NCBI RefSeq assembly: GCF_001598055.1
Contig: NZ_CP014844.1
Span: 3,995,642-4,059,641, forward strand
From: Cupriavidus nantongensis
GTDB taxonomy: Bacteria; Pseudomonadota; Gammaproteobacteria; Burkholderiales; Burkholderiaceae
Reading direction: 5' to 3'
DNA length: 64,000 bases
Shown: one piece after another, positions 45,392-53,268 of the stretch
How positions within the stretch are numbered: position 1 is the stretch's first letter
Layout: each line of letters opens with the position of its first letter
Made by a program: the position numbers and the translations under genes
Notes under the pieces: model-generated
The model's input: only the letters and a program-made list of their open reading frames with translations
Databases searched by the model: none
Told to the model about the DNA's origin: nothing

Positions 45392-45506
45392 GCCCGCTTG
45401 CGGGAGAGGGGTCGGGGGAGAGGGCCGGCGCACGCAAGAACGACGGCATTCACTTCGTGGAAGCTCCTGCCCTCTCCCCCGCCCCTCTCCCAGAGGGAGA
45501 GGGGAG
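45392..45506. repeat. Compound palindromic repeat, copy B, right fragment
   Basis: Remainder of copy B, beginning with the duplicated GCCCGC and then TTGCGGGAGAGGGG, the right arm of the first hairpin. Next come the inner pairing segments and a second hairpin CCCCTCTCCC/GGGAGAGGGG. Its core contains ACTTCGTGG, the complement of the CCACGAAGT in copy C, so the core is inverted relative to the other copies. It separates ilvD and the DUF2486 gene, which converge. Confidence 0.8.
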
Positions 45507-45530
45507 AAAACCCTGAGCGTGGCTCAGGCC

Positions 45531-46043
45531 TCAATTCCCACCCGGCGCCTTCTCCATCTCCTCCAGCGTCGCATCCAGCCACTCCACCAGCCGCGCTTCC
45601 AGCGACTGCGTCAGCTCGCTGGCCAGCTGCGCCGTCAGCGGTGCCAGCCGGGACTGCAGCGTGGCTTCGGTGTGGGCCGCGACCACCTGCGGCCATTCGG
45701 TGCGAAAGCGCATCATCACGCGGCTCAGCAGCTCGGTGCGCACCGCGCGCAGGTCGTCGTCGCCGGCGTTGGTGTCGGCATCGGTGGCGGCGTCCGTCTG
45801 CACCGCGGGCTGGGCCGGCACGATCGCGTCGTCCAGCGCGGCGTCGCCGGTGTCGCCCACCTGCATCACCATGCCGGCATCGTCCATGCCAAAGGTGTCG
45901 ATCACGCCGTCGTCCGCCGCGGCGCCCGCCTGCGCCGGCGCCGCGGTGTCGGCATCGGGCAGTTCCACGACTTCGGTCAGCAGCGGGATGCTGTCGTGCG
46001 GTTCCGGCCGCGGGATCACCCGCGAGGTGGTGCGTTCGCTCAT
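45531..46043 (-). CDS. DUF2486-like hypothetical protein
   Basis: A 170-residue acidic protein with no signal peptide. The first 100 residues are low-complexity (Asp, Ala, Thr rich). The last 70 form a helical region, RTELLSRVMMRFRTEWPQVVAAHTEATLQ onward, ending in a coiled-coil-like segment. This layout and position after holC match the Burkholderiales DUF2486 family. Function unknown. Its ATG overlaps the holC stop by 4 bp. Confidence 0.7.
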   Translation of the reverse strand: MSERTTSRVIPRPEPHDSIPLLTEVVELPDADTAAPAQAGAAADDGVIDTFGMDDAGMVMQVGDTGDAALDDAIVPAQPAVQTDAATDADTNAGDDDLRAVRTELLSRVMMRFRTEWPQVVAAHTEATLQSRLAPLTAQLASELTQSLEARLVEWLDATLEEMEKAPGGN

Positions 46044-46474
46044 GCGGCGTCTCCCTTGGGCTGGCCGATGTCGTGGTGCGTCAGCGGATAGCCGCGTTCG
46101 CGGTAGAAGCGGTAGCGCTGGCGGCCGGCCTCGCGCGCGGCGTCGCCGGCGCCGACCACTTCGATCAGCCGCTCGAAGCTGGCAAACTGCGCCGGCGCCT
46201 GGTCAGCCAGGTTGATCAGCAGCTGGTGGTGCGGCACGCCCTCGGTGGTAGCGGCCAGCAGGATCGGGGTCACCGCCGCGTTCGGGCTTTCCAGCCCGCA
46301 GTGCGGCAGGAAGTCGAGCGCGGAGAAGGTCCACAGGCGCGCGTCCAGGTCCGCCAGCTGCGCCGGCGCGCCGTGGATCACCACCTTCTGCCCGGCGCCG
46401 TAGGCCTTGCGGACCAGCCGGCAGACATAGCCGAGCACGTCCGGCACGTTGCTGTGGAAGTCGATGCGCGTCAT
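46040..46474 (-). CDS. holC: DNA polymerase III subunit chi
   Basis: A 144-residue protein with the HolC pattern MTRIDFHSNVPDVLGYVCRLVRKAYGAGQKVVIHG, then LWTFSALDFLPHC and LLINLADQAP. Chi links the clamp loader to single-strand-binding protein. The start at 46474 lies 17 bp after the pepA stop; the frame upstream overlaps pepA and is not real. Confidence 0.9.
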   Translation of the reverse strand: MTRIDFHSNVPDVLGYVCRLVRKAYGAGQKVVIHGAPAQLADLDARLWTFSALDFLPHCGLESPNAAVTPILLAATTEGVPHHQLLINLADQAPAQFASFERLIEVVGAGDAAREAGRQRYRFYRERGYPLTHHDIGQPKGDAA

Positions 46475-46491
46475 GGACGGTTGCGCCGCGC

Positions 46492-48042
46492 TCAGGCCGC
46501 GCGGTCCATCAGGAACTGCGTCAGCAGCGGCACCGGACGGCCGGTGGCGCCCTTGGCCGCGCCGCTCTTCCACGCGGTGCCGGCGATGTCCAGGTGGGCC
46601 CAGTCGTACTTCTCGGTAAAGCGCGCCAGGAAGCAGGCCGCGGTGACGCTGCCGGCCGGGCGGCCGCCGATATTGCCCATGTCGGCAAAGTTGGACTTGA
46701 GCTGGTCCTGGTATTCGTCGTCCAGCGGCATGCGCCAGGCGGTATCCATGGCGCGGCGGCCCGCCTGCAGCAGCGCGTCGGCGAGCGCGTCGGAGCGCGC
46801 GTACAGGCCGCTGTTGACATGGCCGAGCGCGATGATGCAGGCGCCGGTCAGCGTGGCCACGTCGATCACCGCGGCCGGCTTGAAGCGCTCGACATAGGTC
46901 AGCGCGTCGCACAGGATCAGGCGGCCCTCGGCGTCGGTGTTGAGGATTTCGATGGTCTGGCCCGACATGCTGGTGACCACGTCGCCGGGCTTGGTGGCGA
47001 TGCCGCTGGGCATGTTCTCGCAGGTGGGCACCACCGCCACCACGTTGAGCTTCAGGCCCATCTCGGCCACGGCCTGGATCGTGCCCAGCACCGAGGCGGC
47101 GCCGCACATGTCGTACTTCATCTCGTCCATGCCCTCGCCCGGCTTGAGCGAGATGCCGCCGGTATCGAAGGTGATGCCCTTGCCCACCAGCACCACCGGC
47201 GCCTGCTTGGCGCCGGCGCCGTCGTAGCGCAGCACGATGAACTGGGGCGGCTCCTCGCTGCCCTTGGTCACGGCCAGGAACGCGCCCATGTTGAGCGCCT
47301 CGATCTGCTTGCGCCCGAGGATCTCGGCCTTGAGCTTGTGGCGCTTGGCGATGCTGCGCGCGGTATTGGCCAGGTAGGTCGGGGTGCAGATATTGGACGG
47401 CAGGTTGCCGAGGTCGCGCGTCAGCTCCATGCCGTTGGCAATGGCGGTGCCGCGCACCGCGGCCTGGGTCGCGGCGCGGGCATCGCCGCTGTCGACCGCG
47501 ATCACGACCTTGCGCAGCGAAGACTTGTCGTTGCCGTTGGGCTTGCCGCTGGCGGCATTCTGGGCGTTGGCGCGTTTCAGTCCGGGATGGCGCTCGAGCA
47601 GGCGGTAGCCGGCTTCGCGCACCAGCGTGATGGTGGTGATCACGGTCCACGATACGTCGCGCTGCTGCGGCGCCTGTTGCGCCAGGCACCACAGCGCCGA
47701 GGCCGCGCGCGTGGACGACAAGGCACGCACCGCGGTGCGCACCGCGTCGGCGAAGGCCTTGTCGGTGAAATCGGCTTCCTTGCCCAGGCCCACCAGCAGC
47801 ACGCGCGCGGCGCCCACGCCGGCGACTTCATGCAGCATCAGCTGGGTGCCGCGCTTGCCTTCGAAGTCGCCCTGCTTGACCAGCCGTCCCACCAAGCCCT
47901 TGGTGGCCACATCGAGGGCCTTGGCGACGCCGCCGAGGTTCTGGCCTTCGAACAGGCCGACCACCAGGCAGTCGGTCTTGGTCGCCAGGAAACCATTTTG
48001 GCCGGCTTTGCTCCAATCCAGGGCTTTTGTGCTAAATTCCAT
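46492..48042 (-). CDS. pepA: Leucyl aminopeptidase (cytosol aminopeptidase)
   Basis: A 516-residue M17 metallopeptidase. The metal-binding region is [32 protein letters not shown] near residues 270-300, and [14 protein letters not shown] is the family signature. An N-terminal regulatory domain is present. GGAAGGAAG precedes the ATG at 48042. It heads the pepA-holC-DUF2486 run and is divergent from lptF. Confidence 0.95.
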   Translation of the reverse strand: MEFSTKALDWSKAGQNGFLATKTDCLVVGLFEGQNLGGVAKALDVATKGLVGRLVKQGDFEGKRGTQLMLHEVAGVGAARVLLVGLGKEADFTDKAFADAVRTAVRALSSTRAASALWCLAQQAPQQRDVSWTVITTITLVREAGYRLLERHPGLKRANAQNAASGKPNGNDKSSLRKVVIAVDSGDARAATQAAVRGTAIANGMELTRDLGNLPSNICTPTYLANTARSIAKRHKLKAEILGRKQIEALNMGAFLAVTKGSEEPPQFIVLRYDGAGAKQAPVVLVGKGITFDTGGISLKPGEGMDEMKYDMCGAASVLGTIQAVAEMGLKLNVVAVVPTCENMPSGIATKPGDVVTSMSGQTIEILNTDAEGRLILCDALTYVERFKPAAVIDVATLTGACIIALGHVNSGLYARSDALADALLQAGRRAMDTAWRMPLDDEYQDQLKSNFADMGNIGGRPAGSVTAACFLARFTEKYDWAHLDIAGTAWKSGAAKGATGRPVPLLTQFLMDRAA

Positions 48043-48082
48043 CGCGCTTCCTTCCAGGGGCTCGTTAGACACGAAAGCCTCC

Positions 48083-48088
48083 ATTATC
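48083..48088 (-). promoter_or_regulatory. Candidate -10 element of pepA
   Basis: GATAAT on the minus strand, about 40 bp upstream of the pepA ATG within the pepA-lptF divergent region. No strong -35 hexamer is seen. Confidence 0.4.
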
Positions 48089-48229
48089 CGCGATTTTTAC
48101 CCCGCGACCTGCCGCCGCTGATACGCCCCGGTCACGTTGACAGCACGCTGTGCCGTCAGCCAGCCGTTCTGCCAGGCACCTCGCACGGCACATCGCCCGC
48201 TCCGGCCGGCAGCCCGGAACCGAACCCGC

Positions 48230-49360
48230 ATGATCCTTCAACAAGCCCTGCGACGCGAGCTTGCCTACACCGCCGGGGCGGTGTTCCTGGTGATGCTGAC
48301 CTTCATGCTCACCTCGCTCGTGATCCGCATCCTGGGGATGGCCGCCAACGGCAAGGCCAGCCCCAACGACGTGCTGATGCTGATCGGCCTGGCCACCATC
48401 GGCTACCTGTCGATCCTGCTGTCGGCGACGCTGTTCATTTCCACCCTGATCGTGCTGACGCGCTGGTACAAGGATTCGGAAATGGTGGTGTGGTTCTCGG
48501 CCGGCATCTCGCTGCGCGACCTGGTCAAGCCGGTGCTGCAGTTCGCCGCGCCCTTCATCGTGCTGGCGCTGCTGCTGGGCCTGTTCGCGTGGCCGTGGGC
48601 CAACCAGCAGAGCGCGCTGTTCCGCGACCGCTTCGAGCAGCGCGGGGTGATGTCGATGATCGCCGCCGGCCGCTTCATCGAGCCGGCCAAGGCCAACTAC
48701 GTGCTGTTTATCGAGGGCATCGACGCCGACATGAAGCATGCGCGCAATGTCTTCGTCGCCAATGCCGAAGCCGACAAGATCGGCGTGGCGCTGGCGCACC
48801 AGGGCCAGTTCGAGACCATGCCCAACGGCGACCGCCTGGTGGTGATGGAGAATGGCCGCCGCTATTCCGGCACGCCCGGCCAGATCGACTACCGCATCGT
48901 CGAGTTCGAGCGCTACGCGGTCAAGGTGGACAACAAGCCGCCCGAGTCCGAGGCCAAGCTGCCGCCCAAGAGCCGCGACACCATCGAGCTGATCCGCAAC
49001 CCCACGCGCGAGAACCTGGGCGAGCTGATCTGGCGCATCTCGCTGCCGATCCTGGCCTTCAACTTCGTCATGATCGCGATCCCGCTGGCCTACGTTAACC
49101 CGCGCCTGGGCCGCTACACGCCGCTGGTGTTCGCGGTGCTGATCTACCTGACCTACAGCAACCTGGTCAACCTGTCGCAGTCCTGGGTGCGCAACGGCTC
49201 GATCCCGTTCTGGCTGGCCTGGTGGCCGATCCACCTGGCGGTGTTCCTGGGCGCGCTGGTGCTGTTCCGCTACCGCCAGAACCGCAGCCTGGGTGGCTGG
49301 CGCGCCGTGTTCGGGCTGCGCAAGCGCGATGCCGCGCCCGCCGCCGGAGGCCGGGCATGA
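48230..49360 (+). CDS. lptF: LPS export ABC transporter permease LptF
   Basis: A 376-residue inner-membrane protein. Three hydrophobic segments occur in the N-terminal 125 residues, a large periplasmic beta-jellyroll in the middle (MSMIAAGRFIEPAKANYVLFIEGI...) and three helices at the C-terminus. ILQQALRRELAYTAGAVFLVM is the usual LptF start. With LptG and LptB it pulls lipopolysaccharide out of the inner membrane. It overlaps lptG by 4 bp. Confidence 0.95.
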   Translation: MILQQALRRELAYTAGAVFLVMLTFMLTSLVIRILGMAANGKASPNDVLMLIGLATIGYLSILLSATLFISTLIVLTRWYKDSEMVVWFSAGISLRDLVKPVLQFAAPFIVLALLLGLFAWPWANQQSALFRDRFEQRGVMSMIAAGRFIEPAKANYVLFIEGIDADMKHARNVFVANAEADKIGVALAHQGQFETMPNGDRLVVMENGRRYSGTPGQIDYRIVEFERYAVKVDNKPPESEAKLPPKSRDTIELIRNPTRENLGELIWRISLPILAFNFVMIAIPLAYVNPRLGRYTPLVFAVLIYLTYSNLVNLSQSWVRNGSIPFWLAWWPIHLAVFLGALVLFRYRQNRSLGGWRAVFGLRKRDAAPAAGGRA

Positions 49361-50535
49361 GGATCCTGCGCGTCTACGAACGCTATTTCGGCCGGCTGGT
49401 CTATAGCGTGTTCGCCTTCATCCTGTTCGCGGTGCTGTCGCTGTTCGTGTTCTTCGATATGCTCAACGAGCTGGAGAACGTCAACGCCCAGTACACCTCG
49501 CTGGTGGCGCTGTTCCACGTCCTGCTGCAGGCACCCACGCGGGTGTACGAGGTGCTGCCGATCGCGGTGCTGATCAGCGCGATCTATGTGTTCTCGCAGC
49601 TGGCCAGCCAGTCCGAGTACACCATCTTCCGCGTCGCCGGCCTGAACACGCGCCAGGCGCTGTTCTCGCTGTTCAAGCTGGCGGTGCCGCTGGCGATCGT
49701 GACCTTCCTGTTCGGCGAGTTCATCGGCCCGCGCGCCGAGCAGTATGCGCAGAAGATCAAGCTGGAGGCGATTGGCGCGACGGTGTCGTCGGGCTTCCGC
49801 TCCGGGGTCTGGGTCAAGGACCGCGACAAGGATGCCAGCGGCGGGGGCGAGATCACCCGCTTCGTCAACGTGGCGGGACTGCGGCCGGACCAGACCATCA
49901 CCGGCATCACCATGTACGAGTTCGATCCGCAGTACCGGCTGCGCGTGATCCGCGTGGCGAAGGAAGGGCGCTACCAGGGCGGCCAGTCGTGGGAGCTGCA
50001 GAACGTCAGCGAGACCCGCTTCGTCGAACTGGCGCCGCAGGCCGACGGGGCGCAGCCCGCGCCCGGCACGCCGGCGCGCGACACGCTCGCGCCGGACTTC
50101 CGCGCCGAGCAGGTCAAGTTCCCGCGCGTGGCCATGCATTCGGAGCTGACCCCGCAGATCCTGTCGGTGCTGCTGGTGACGCCGGAGCGGATGTCGACGC
50201 TGGACCTGTTCCGCTATATCCGCCACCTGCGCGACAACAAGCAGGACACCCAGCGCTACGAGATCGCGTTCTGGAAGAAGGTGATCTACCCGCTGACGCT
50301 GTTCGTGATGGTGGCGCTGGCGCTGCCGTTCGCCTACCTGCACGCGCGCGCCGGCGCGGTCGGCGTCAAGGTGTTCGGCGGCATCATGCTGGGGCTGTCG
50401 TTCCACCTGTCGAACACGCTGTTCTCGCACGTCGGCCTGCTGCATACCTGGCCGCCGATCATCTCGGCGCTGGTGCCTGGTACGCTCTACCTGATGGTGG
50501 CGCTGCTGGCGCTGCGTTGGGTCGACCGGCACTGA
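49357..50535 (+). CDS. lptG: LPS export ABC transporter permease LptG
   Basis: A 392-residue partner of LptF with the same layout: MRILRVYERYFGRLVYSVFAFILFAVLSLFVFFDMLNEL at the N-terminus, then TRVYEVLPIAVLISAIYVFSQLA, a periplasmic domain at about residues 130-290 and three C-terminal helices. Its ATG overlaps the lptF stop (ATGA). Essential for outer-membrane assembly in most Gram-negative bacteria. Confidence 0.95.
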   Translation: MRILRVYERYFGRLVYSVFAFILFAVLSLFVFFDMLNELENVNAQYTSLVALFHVLLQAPTRVYEVLPIAVLISAIYVFSQLASQSEYTIFRVAGLNTRQALFSLFKLAVPLAIVTFLFGEFIGPRAEQYAQKIKLEAIGATVSSGFRSGVWVKDRDKDASGGGEITRFVNVAGLRPDQTITGITMYEFDPQYRLRVIRVAKEGRYQGGQSWELQNVSETRFVELAPQADGAQPAPGTPARDTLAPDFRAEQVKFPRVAMHSELTPQILSVLLVTPERMSTLDLFRYIRHLRDNKQDTQRYEIAFWKKVIYPLTLFVMVALALPFAYLHARAGAVGVKVFGGIMLGLSFHLSNTLFSHVGLLHTWPPIISALVPGTLYLMVALLALRWVDRH

Positions 50536-50543
50536 GCACCGCC

Positions 50544-50942
50544 ATGGCAGCCGGCGACCGCGCCCTGGTCCTGTTCGCGCACGGCGCGCGCGATGCGCGC
50601 TGGCGCGAGCCGTTCGAGCGGCTGCAGCAGAAGCTGGTGGCCGCCCTGCCCGGCTGCGCGGTGCGGCTGGCGTTCCTGGAGCTGATGTCGCCGCTGCTGG
50701 CGGATGCGCTGGCCGAACTGGCCGCAGCAGGCGTGACCGAGGTCACCGTGGTGCCCGTGTTCTTCGGGCAGGGCGGGCATATCCGGCGCGATTTGCCGGC
50801 GCTGATCGACCAGTGCCGGCAGGCCCATCCCGGCTTGCGCATCCATTGCGCCGCCGCGGTAGGCGAGTCGGATGCGGTGCTGGAGGCGATTGCGGCGTAT
50901 TGTGTGGCGTCGTTGAGGGCGGCTTCGCCTGACGAAACCTGA
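50544..50942 (+). CDS. cbiX: Sirohydrochlorin chelatase-like protein (CbiX short type)
   Basis: A 132-residue single-domain chelatase. It shows RALVLFAHGARDARWREPFERL near the N-terminus and VTVVPVFFGQGGHIRRDLP, providing the two histidines expected for metal insertion. CbiX proteins insert Co2+ or Fe2+ into sirohydrochlorin. It lies 8 bp after lptG. The sirohydrochlorin-precursor enzyme cobA (52439-53230) faces it across repeat copy C and IS copy 2, consistent with siroheme supply for CysI. Confidence 0.88.
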   Translation: MAAGDRALVLFAHGARDARWREPFERLQQKLVAALPGCAVRLAFLELMSPLLADALAELAAAGVTEVTVVPVFFGQGGHIRRDLPALIDQCRQAHPGLRIHCAAAVGESDAVLEAIAAYCVASLRAASPDET

Positions 50943-50964
50943 CCTTCCGGCACACCCATTGTGT

Positions 50965-51073
50965 GCTCCCTCTCCCGCGTGCGGGAGAGGGTTGGGGTGA
51001 GGGCCAGGATTGCCCACGAAGTACACGGCAGTGGTATGCCAGTGCCTGCCCTCTCCCCCGGCCCCTCTCCCAC
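50965..51073. repeat. Compound palindromic repeat, copy C, left part
   Basis: The first hairpin CCCTCTCCCGC/GCGGGAGAGGG, a core with CCACGAAGT, then CCCTCTCCCCC and the left arm of the second hairpin. It is cut by the IS at the arm/loop boundary. The rest, TCCCGCGCGCGGGAGAGGGG and GGAGC, is at 52393-52415. The last six bases before the IS are TCCCAC and the first six after are TCCCGC, a target duplication with one mismatch. The element lies between the convergent cbiX and cobA genes. Confidence 0.8.
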
Positions 51074-51122
51074 TGTATGGACCGGGGACATAGGTGACAG
51101 GTGTGCGAGGACATGGTTGACA

Positions 51123-51148
51123 CTCCCGGGCAGATATCTGCCCGGGAG
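51123..51148. repeat. 26-bp perfect palindrome before the transposase gene, copy 2
   Basis: Half-site CTCCCGGGCAGAT followed by its exact complement. The right arm contains GGGAG (51144-51148), eight bases before the transposase ATG at 51157, so a hairpin in the mRNA would hide the ribosome site. Confidence 0.85.
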
Positions 51149-51156
51149 AACGAACC

Positions 51157-52332
51157 ATGCCGTGGAGCGCCCGAGACACCATGAGCCTTCGCCTGGAGTT
51201 CATTGCCCTGGCTTCCCAGCCGGGATGCAACCGTCGGGAGCTGTGCCGACGGTTCTCGATCAGTCCGCAAACCGCTTATAAGTGGCTGGCCCGGCATCGG
51301 CAGGAAGGCGCCGCGGGCTTGGCCGACCGGCCCAGGCGCCCGCGCCACAGCCCCGAGCGCACCGCTGATTTCCTGGAGGAACTGGTGCTGATGCTGCGCC
51401 GCGAACACCCGACCTGGGGTGGGCGCAAGATCAGCCGCAGGCTGTCCGACCTGGGCCACGCCGAGGTGCCTGCGCCCAGCACGGTGACCTCGATCCTGCA
51501 TCGACATGGTCTGATCGATCCGCAGGCCAGCGCCCAGGCCACCCCCTGGCGGCGGTTCGAGCACGACGAACCCAACGAGCTGCTGCAGATGGACTTCAAG
51601 GGTCAGGTGCCCAATGAGCAGGGCGTCTGCTTTCCGCTCACGCTGATCGACGACCATTCCCGCTTCAACCTGTGCCTGGCAGCCTGCGCGGACCAGCGCC
51701 GCCAGACGGTGCAGCAGCAGCTGATCGGGGCCTTCCGCCGCTACGGCCTGCCCCGGCGCATCACCATGGATAACGGCCCTCCATGGGGAGGCGGCGACGA
51801 AGAGGGGCTGGGCTACACCAGGCTGACGGTCTGGTTAATGCAACTAGGGATCCGGGTCAGCCATTCACGGCCCTATCACCCACAAACACAGGGCAAGGAC
51901 GAGCGGTTCCACCGCACCCTGAAGGCCGAAGTCCTGCAGCACCGCCGCTTCGTGGACAACACCGAGGCGCAGCAGGTCTTCGATCGATATCGGTACGTGT
52001 ACAACCACGAGCGACCCCATCAGGCCCTGGACATGCAGGTGCCGGCCCAACGCTATCGCGTGAGCAACGTGGCCTACCCGGAGGCGCTGCCGGAGGTGCA
52101 GTACCAGAGCGGCGACCGTGTCTACAAGGTCGACAGCAGCGCACGGATCATGGTTGGCAACCGGCGCATCAAGATCGGCAAGGCGTTCATCGGCCAGTGG
52201 ATCGCGCTACGCCCGACCCGGCGCGACGGCGTGTTGGCCATATGGTTCAGCCGCTTTGAAATCGGCGAAATTAGCCTGCACGCCGCAGCGGCGTGCAGGC
52301 CACAAGCATCACCTAGGGACGTAACCCCCTGA
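51157..52332 (+). CDS. IS481-family transposase, copy 2
   Basis: A 391-residue DDE transposase, the same as copy 1 except for at least two residues (R in RRPRHSPER, D in PHQALDMQV). Helix-turn-helix at residues 20-40; D146, D205 and E249 form the catalytic triad. GGGAG precedes the ATG with 8-nt spacing. An internal in-frame ATG at 51181 (MSLRLEF) could give a shorter product. The coding region ends over a 27-nt hairpin at 52274-52300. Confidence 0.93.
   Translation: MPWSARDTMSLRLEFIALASQPGCNRRELCRRFSISPQTAYKWLARHRQEGAAGLADRPRRPRHSPERTADFLEELVLMLRREHPTWGGRKISRRLSDLGHAEVPAPSTVTSILHRHGLIDPQASAQATPWRRFEHDEPNELLQMDFKGQVPNEQGVCFPLTLIDDHSRFNLCLAACADQRRQTVQQQLIGAFRRYGLPRRITMDNGPPWGGGDEEGLGYTRLTVWLMQLGIRVSHSRPYHPQTQGKDERFHRTLKAEVLQHRRFVDNTEAQQVFDRYRYVYNHERPHQALDMQVPAQRYRVSNVAYPEALPEVQYQSGDRVYKVDSSARIMVGNRRIKIGKAFIGQWIALRPTRRDGVLAIWFSRFEIGEISLHAAAACRPQASPRDVTP
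52274..52300. repeat. 27-nt hairpin inside the transposase 3' end, copy 2
   Basis: GCCTGCACGCCGC and its exact complement around one central base. It encodes the region SLHAAAACRPQ near the transposase C-terminus. The same structure is at 44165-44191 in copy 1. It could block read-through transcription or act on mRNA stability. Confidence 0.75.
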
Positions 52333-52438
52333 CGTCTACAATGTGTCCACCATGTCCTCGCACATGCGTCCACCATGTCCCCGGTCTATACATCCCGCGC
52401 GCGGGAGAGGGGAGCACACCGCCAGCGTGCCAGCGTTG

Positions 52439-53230
52439 TCAGGCCGCCCTGACAGTCATCGTGTCGGCCGCCCTTTTGGCCACTTCAGAAGCCCGCGCGG
52501 CCAGCGCGGCGCCGATCATCAGCAGGCTGGGCTGCACCGGATCGATCCACGCCGCCGCTTCACCCGCCGCCATCTGGCCGAGCGTGAACTCGCGGCTGCG
52601 CTGTTGCGGCGTGGTGGCGGCTTCCACCACCCAGGCCGGCGTCGACGCGGGCTTGCCGTGCGCGATCAGCTGCGCGGCGATCGATGCGGCCTGGTCGCGG
52701 CCCATGTAGTAGACCAGCGTGTCGGCCTTGACCGCGGCTTCGATATCGGCCGAGCCCTCGCCGTCCGCGGCCTTGGCCTGCGTGGCAAAGGCCACGCTGC
52801 GCGACACGCCGCGCTTGGTCAGCGGCTTGCCGATGGCCGAAGCGGCGGCCAGCGCGGCGGTGATGCCGGGCACCACCTCGTACTCGATGCCGGCCGCTTC
52901 CAGCGCCTGCAGCTCCTCGTCGGCGCGGCCGAACAGCATCGGGTCGCCGCCCTTCAGCCGCACCACGCGTTCGTACTTGCTGGCGAGGTCGACGATCTGG
53001 CGGTTGATAAACAGCTGCGCGGTCGAGCGCTGGCCGCAGCGCTTGCCGACTTCGACCAGCTCGGCCTGCGGACACCAGGCCAGCATCTCCGGCGACACCA
53101 GCGCGTCGTGCAGCACCACTTGGGCTTCGCCCAAAAGCCGTGCACCACGCACCGTAATGAGGTCTGCCGCACCGGGGCCTGCCCCGATCAGGTACACCTT
53201 GCCGAAAGTCTTCTGTGCCTGCTTGCCCAT
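52439..53230 (-). CDS. cobA: Uroporphyrinogen-III C-methyltransferase (SUMT)
   Basis: A 263-residue enzyme making precorrin-2 from uroporphyrinogen III with two S-adenosylmethionine. Motifs are VYLIGAGPGAADLITVRGARLL, VVRLKGGDPMLFGRADEE and VPGITAALAAASAIGKPLTKRG, the family signatures. The ATG at 53230 is preferred to a TTG two codons upstream. It is the last gene of the cys operon, so it most likely feeds siroheme for CysI. The fused CysG dehydrogenase/chelatase part is absent. Confidence 0.94.
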   Translation of the reverse strand: MGKQAQKTFGKVYLIGAGPGAADLITVRGARLLGEAQVVLHDALVSPEMLAWCPQAELVEVGKRCGQRSTAQLFINRQIVDLASKYERVVRLKGGDPMLFGRADEELQALEAAGIEYEVVPGITAALAAASAIGKPLTKRGVSRSVAFATQAKAADGEGSADIEAAVKADTLVYYMGRDQAASIAAQLIAHGKPASTPAWVVEAATTPQQRSREFTLGQMAAGEAAAWIDPVQPSLLMIGAALAARASEVAKRAADTMTVRAA

Positions 53231-53268
53231 CTGCAACCCCTTGTCCGCTCGATCCTGTTCGTTACCGA

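Larger units (their letters stand above)
51074..52392 (+). mobile_element. IS481-family insertion sequence, copy 2
   Basis: A 1319-bp element, TGTATGGACCGGGGACAT at the left and ATGTCCCCGGTCTATACA at the right, oriented oppositely to copy 1 (44073-45391). Each end carries two spaced copies of a GGACAT-type sequence about 23 bp apart (for example 51086-51099 and 51109-51122), likely transposase-binding sites. It interrupts repeat copy C. The transposase gene is intact, so the element may still be active. Confidence 0.93.

Noticed and set aside
44073..52392. Composite transposon carrying pepA-holC and lptFG between the two IS copies
   Set aside because: The enclosed genes are core housekeeping genes in ordinary context, and each IS copy has its own target duplication, so they inserted separately. 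No duplication flanks the whole unit.
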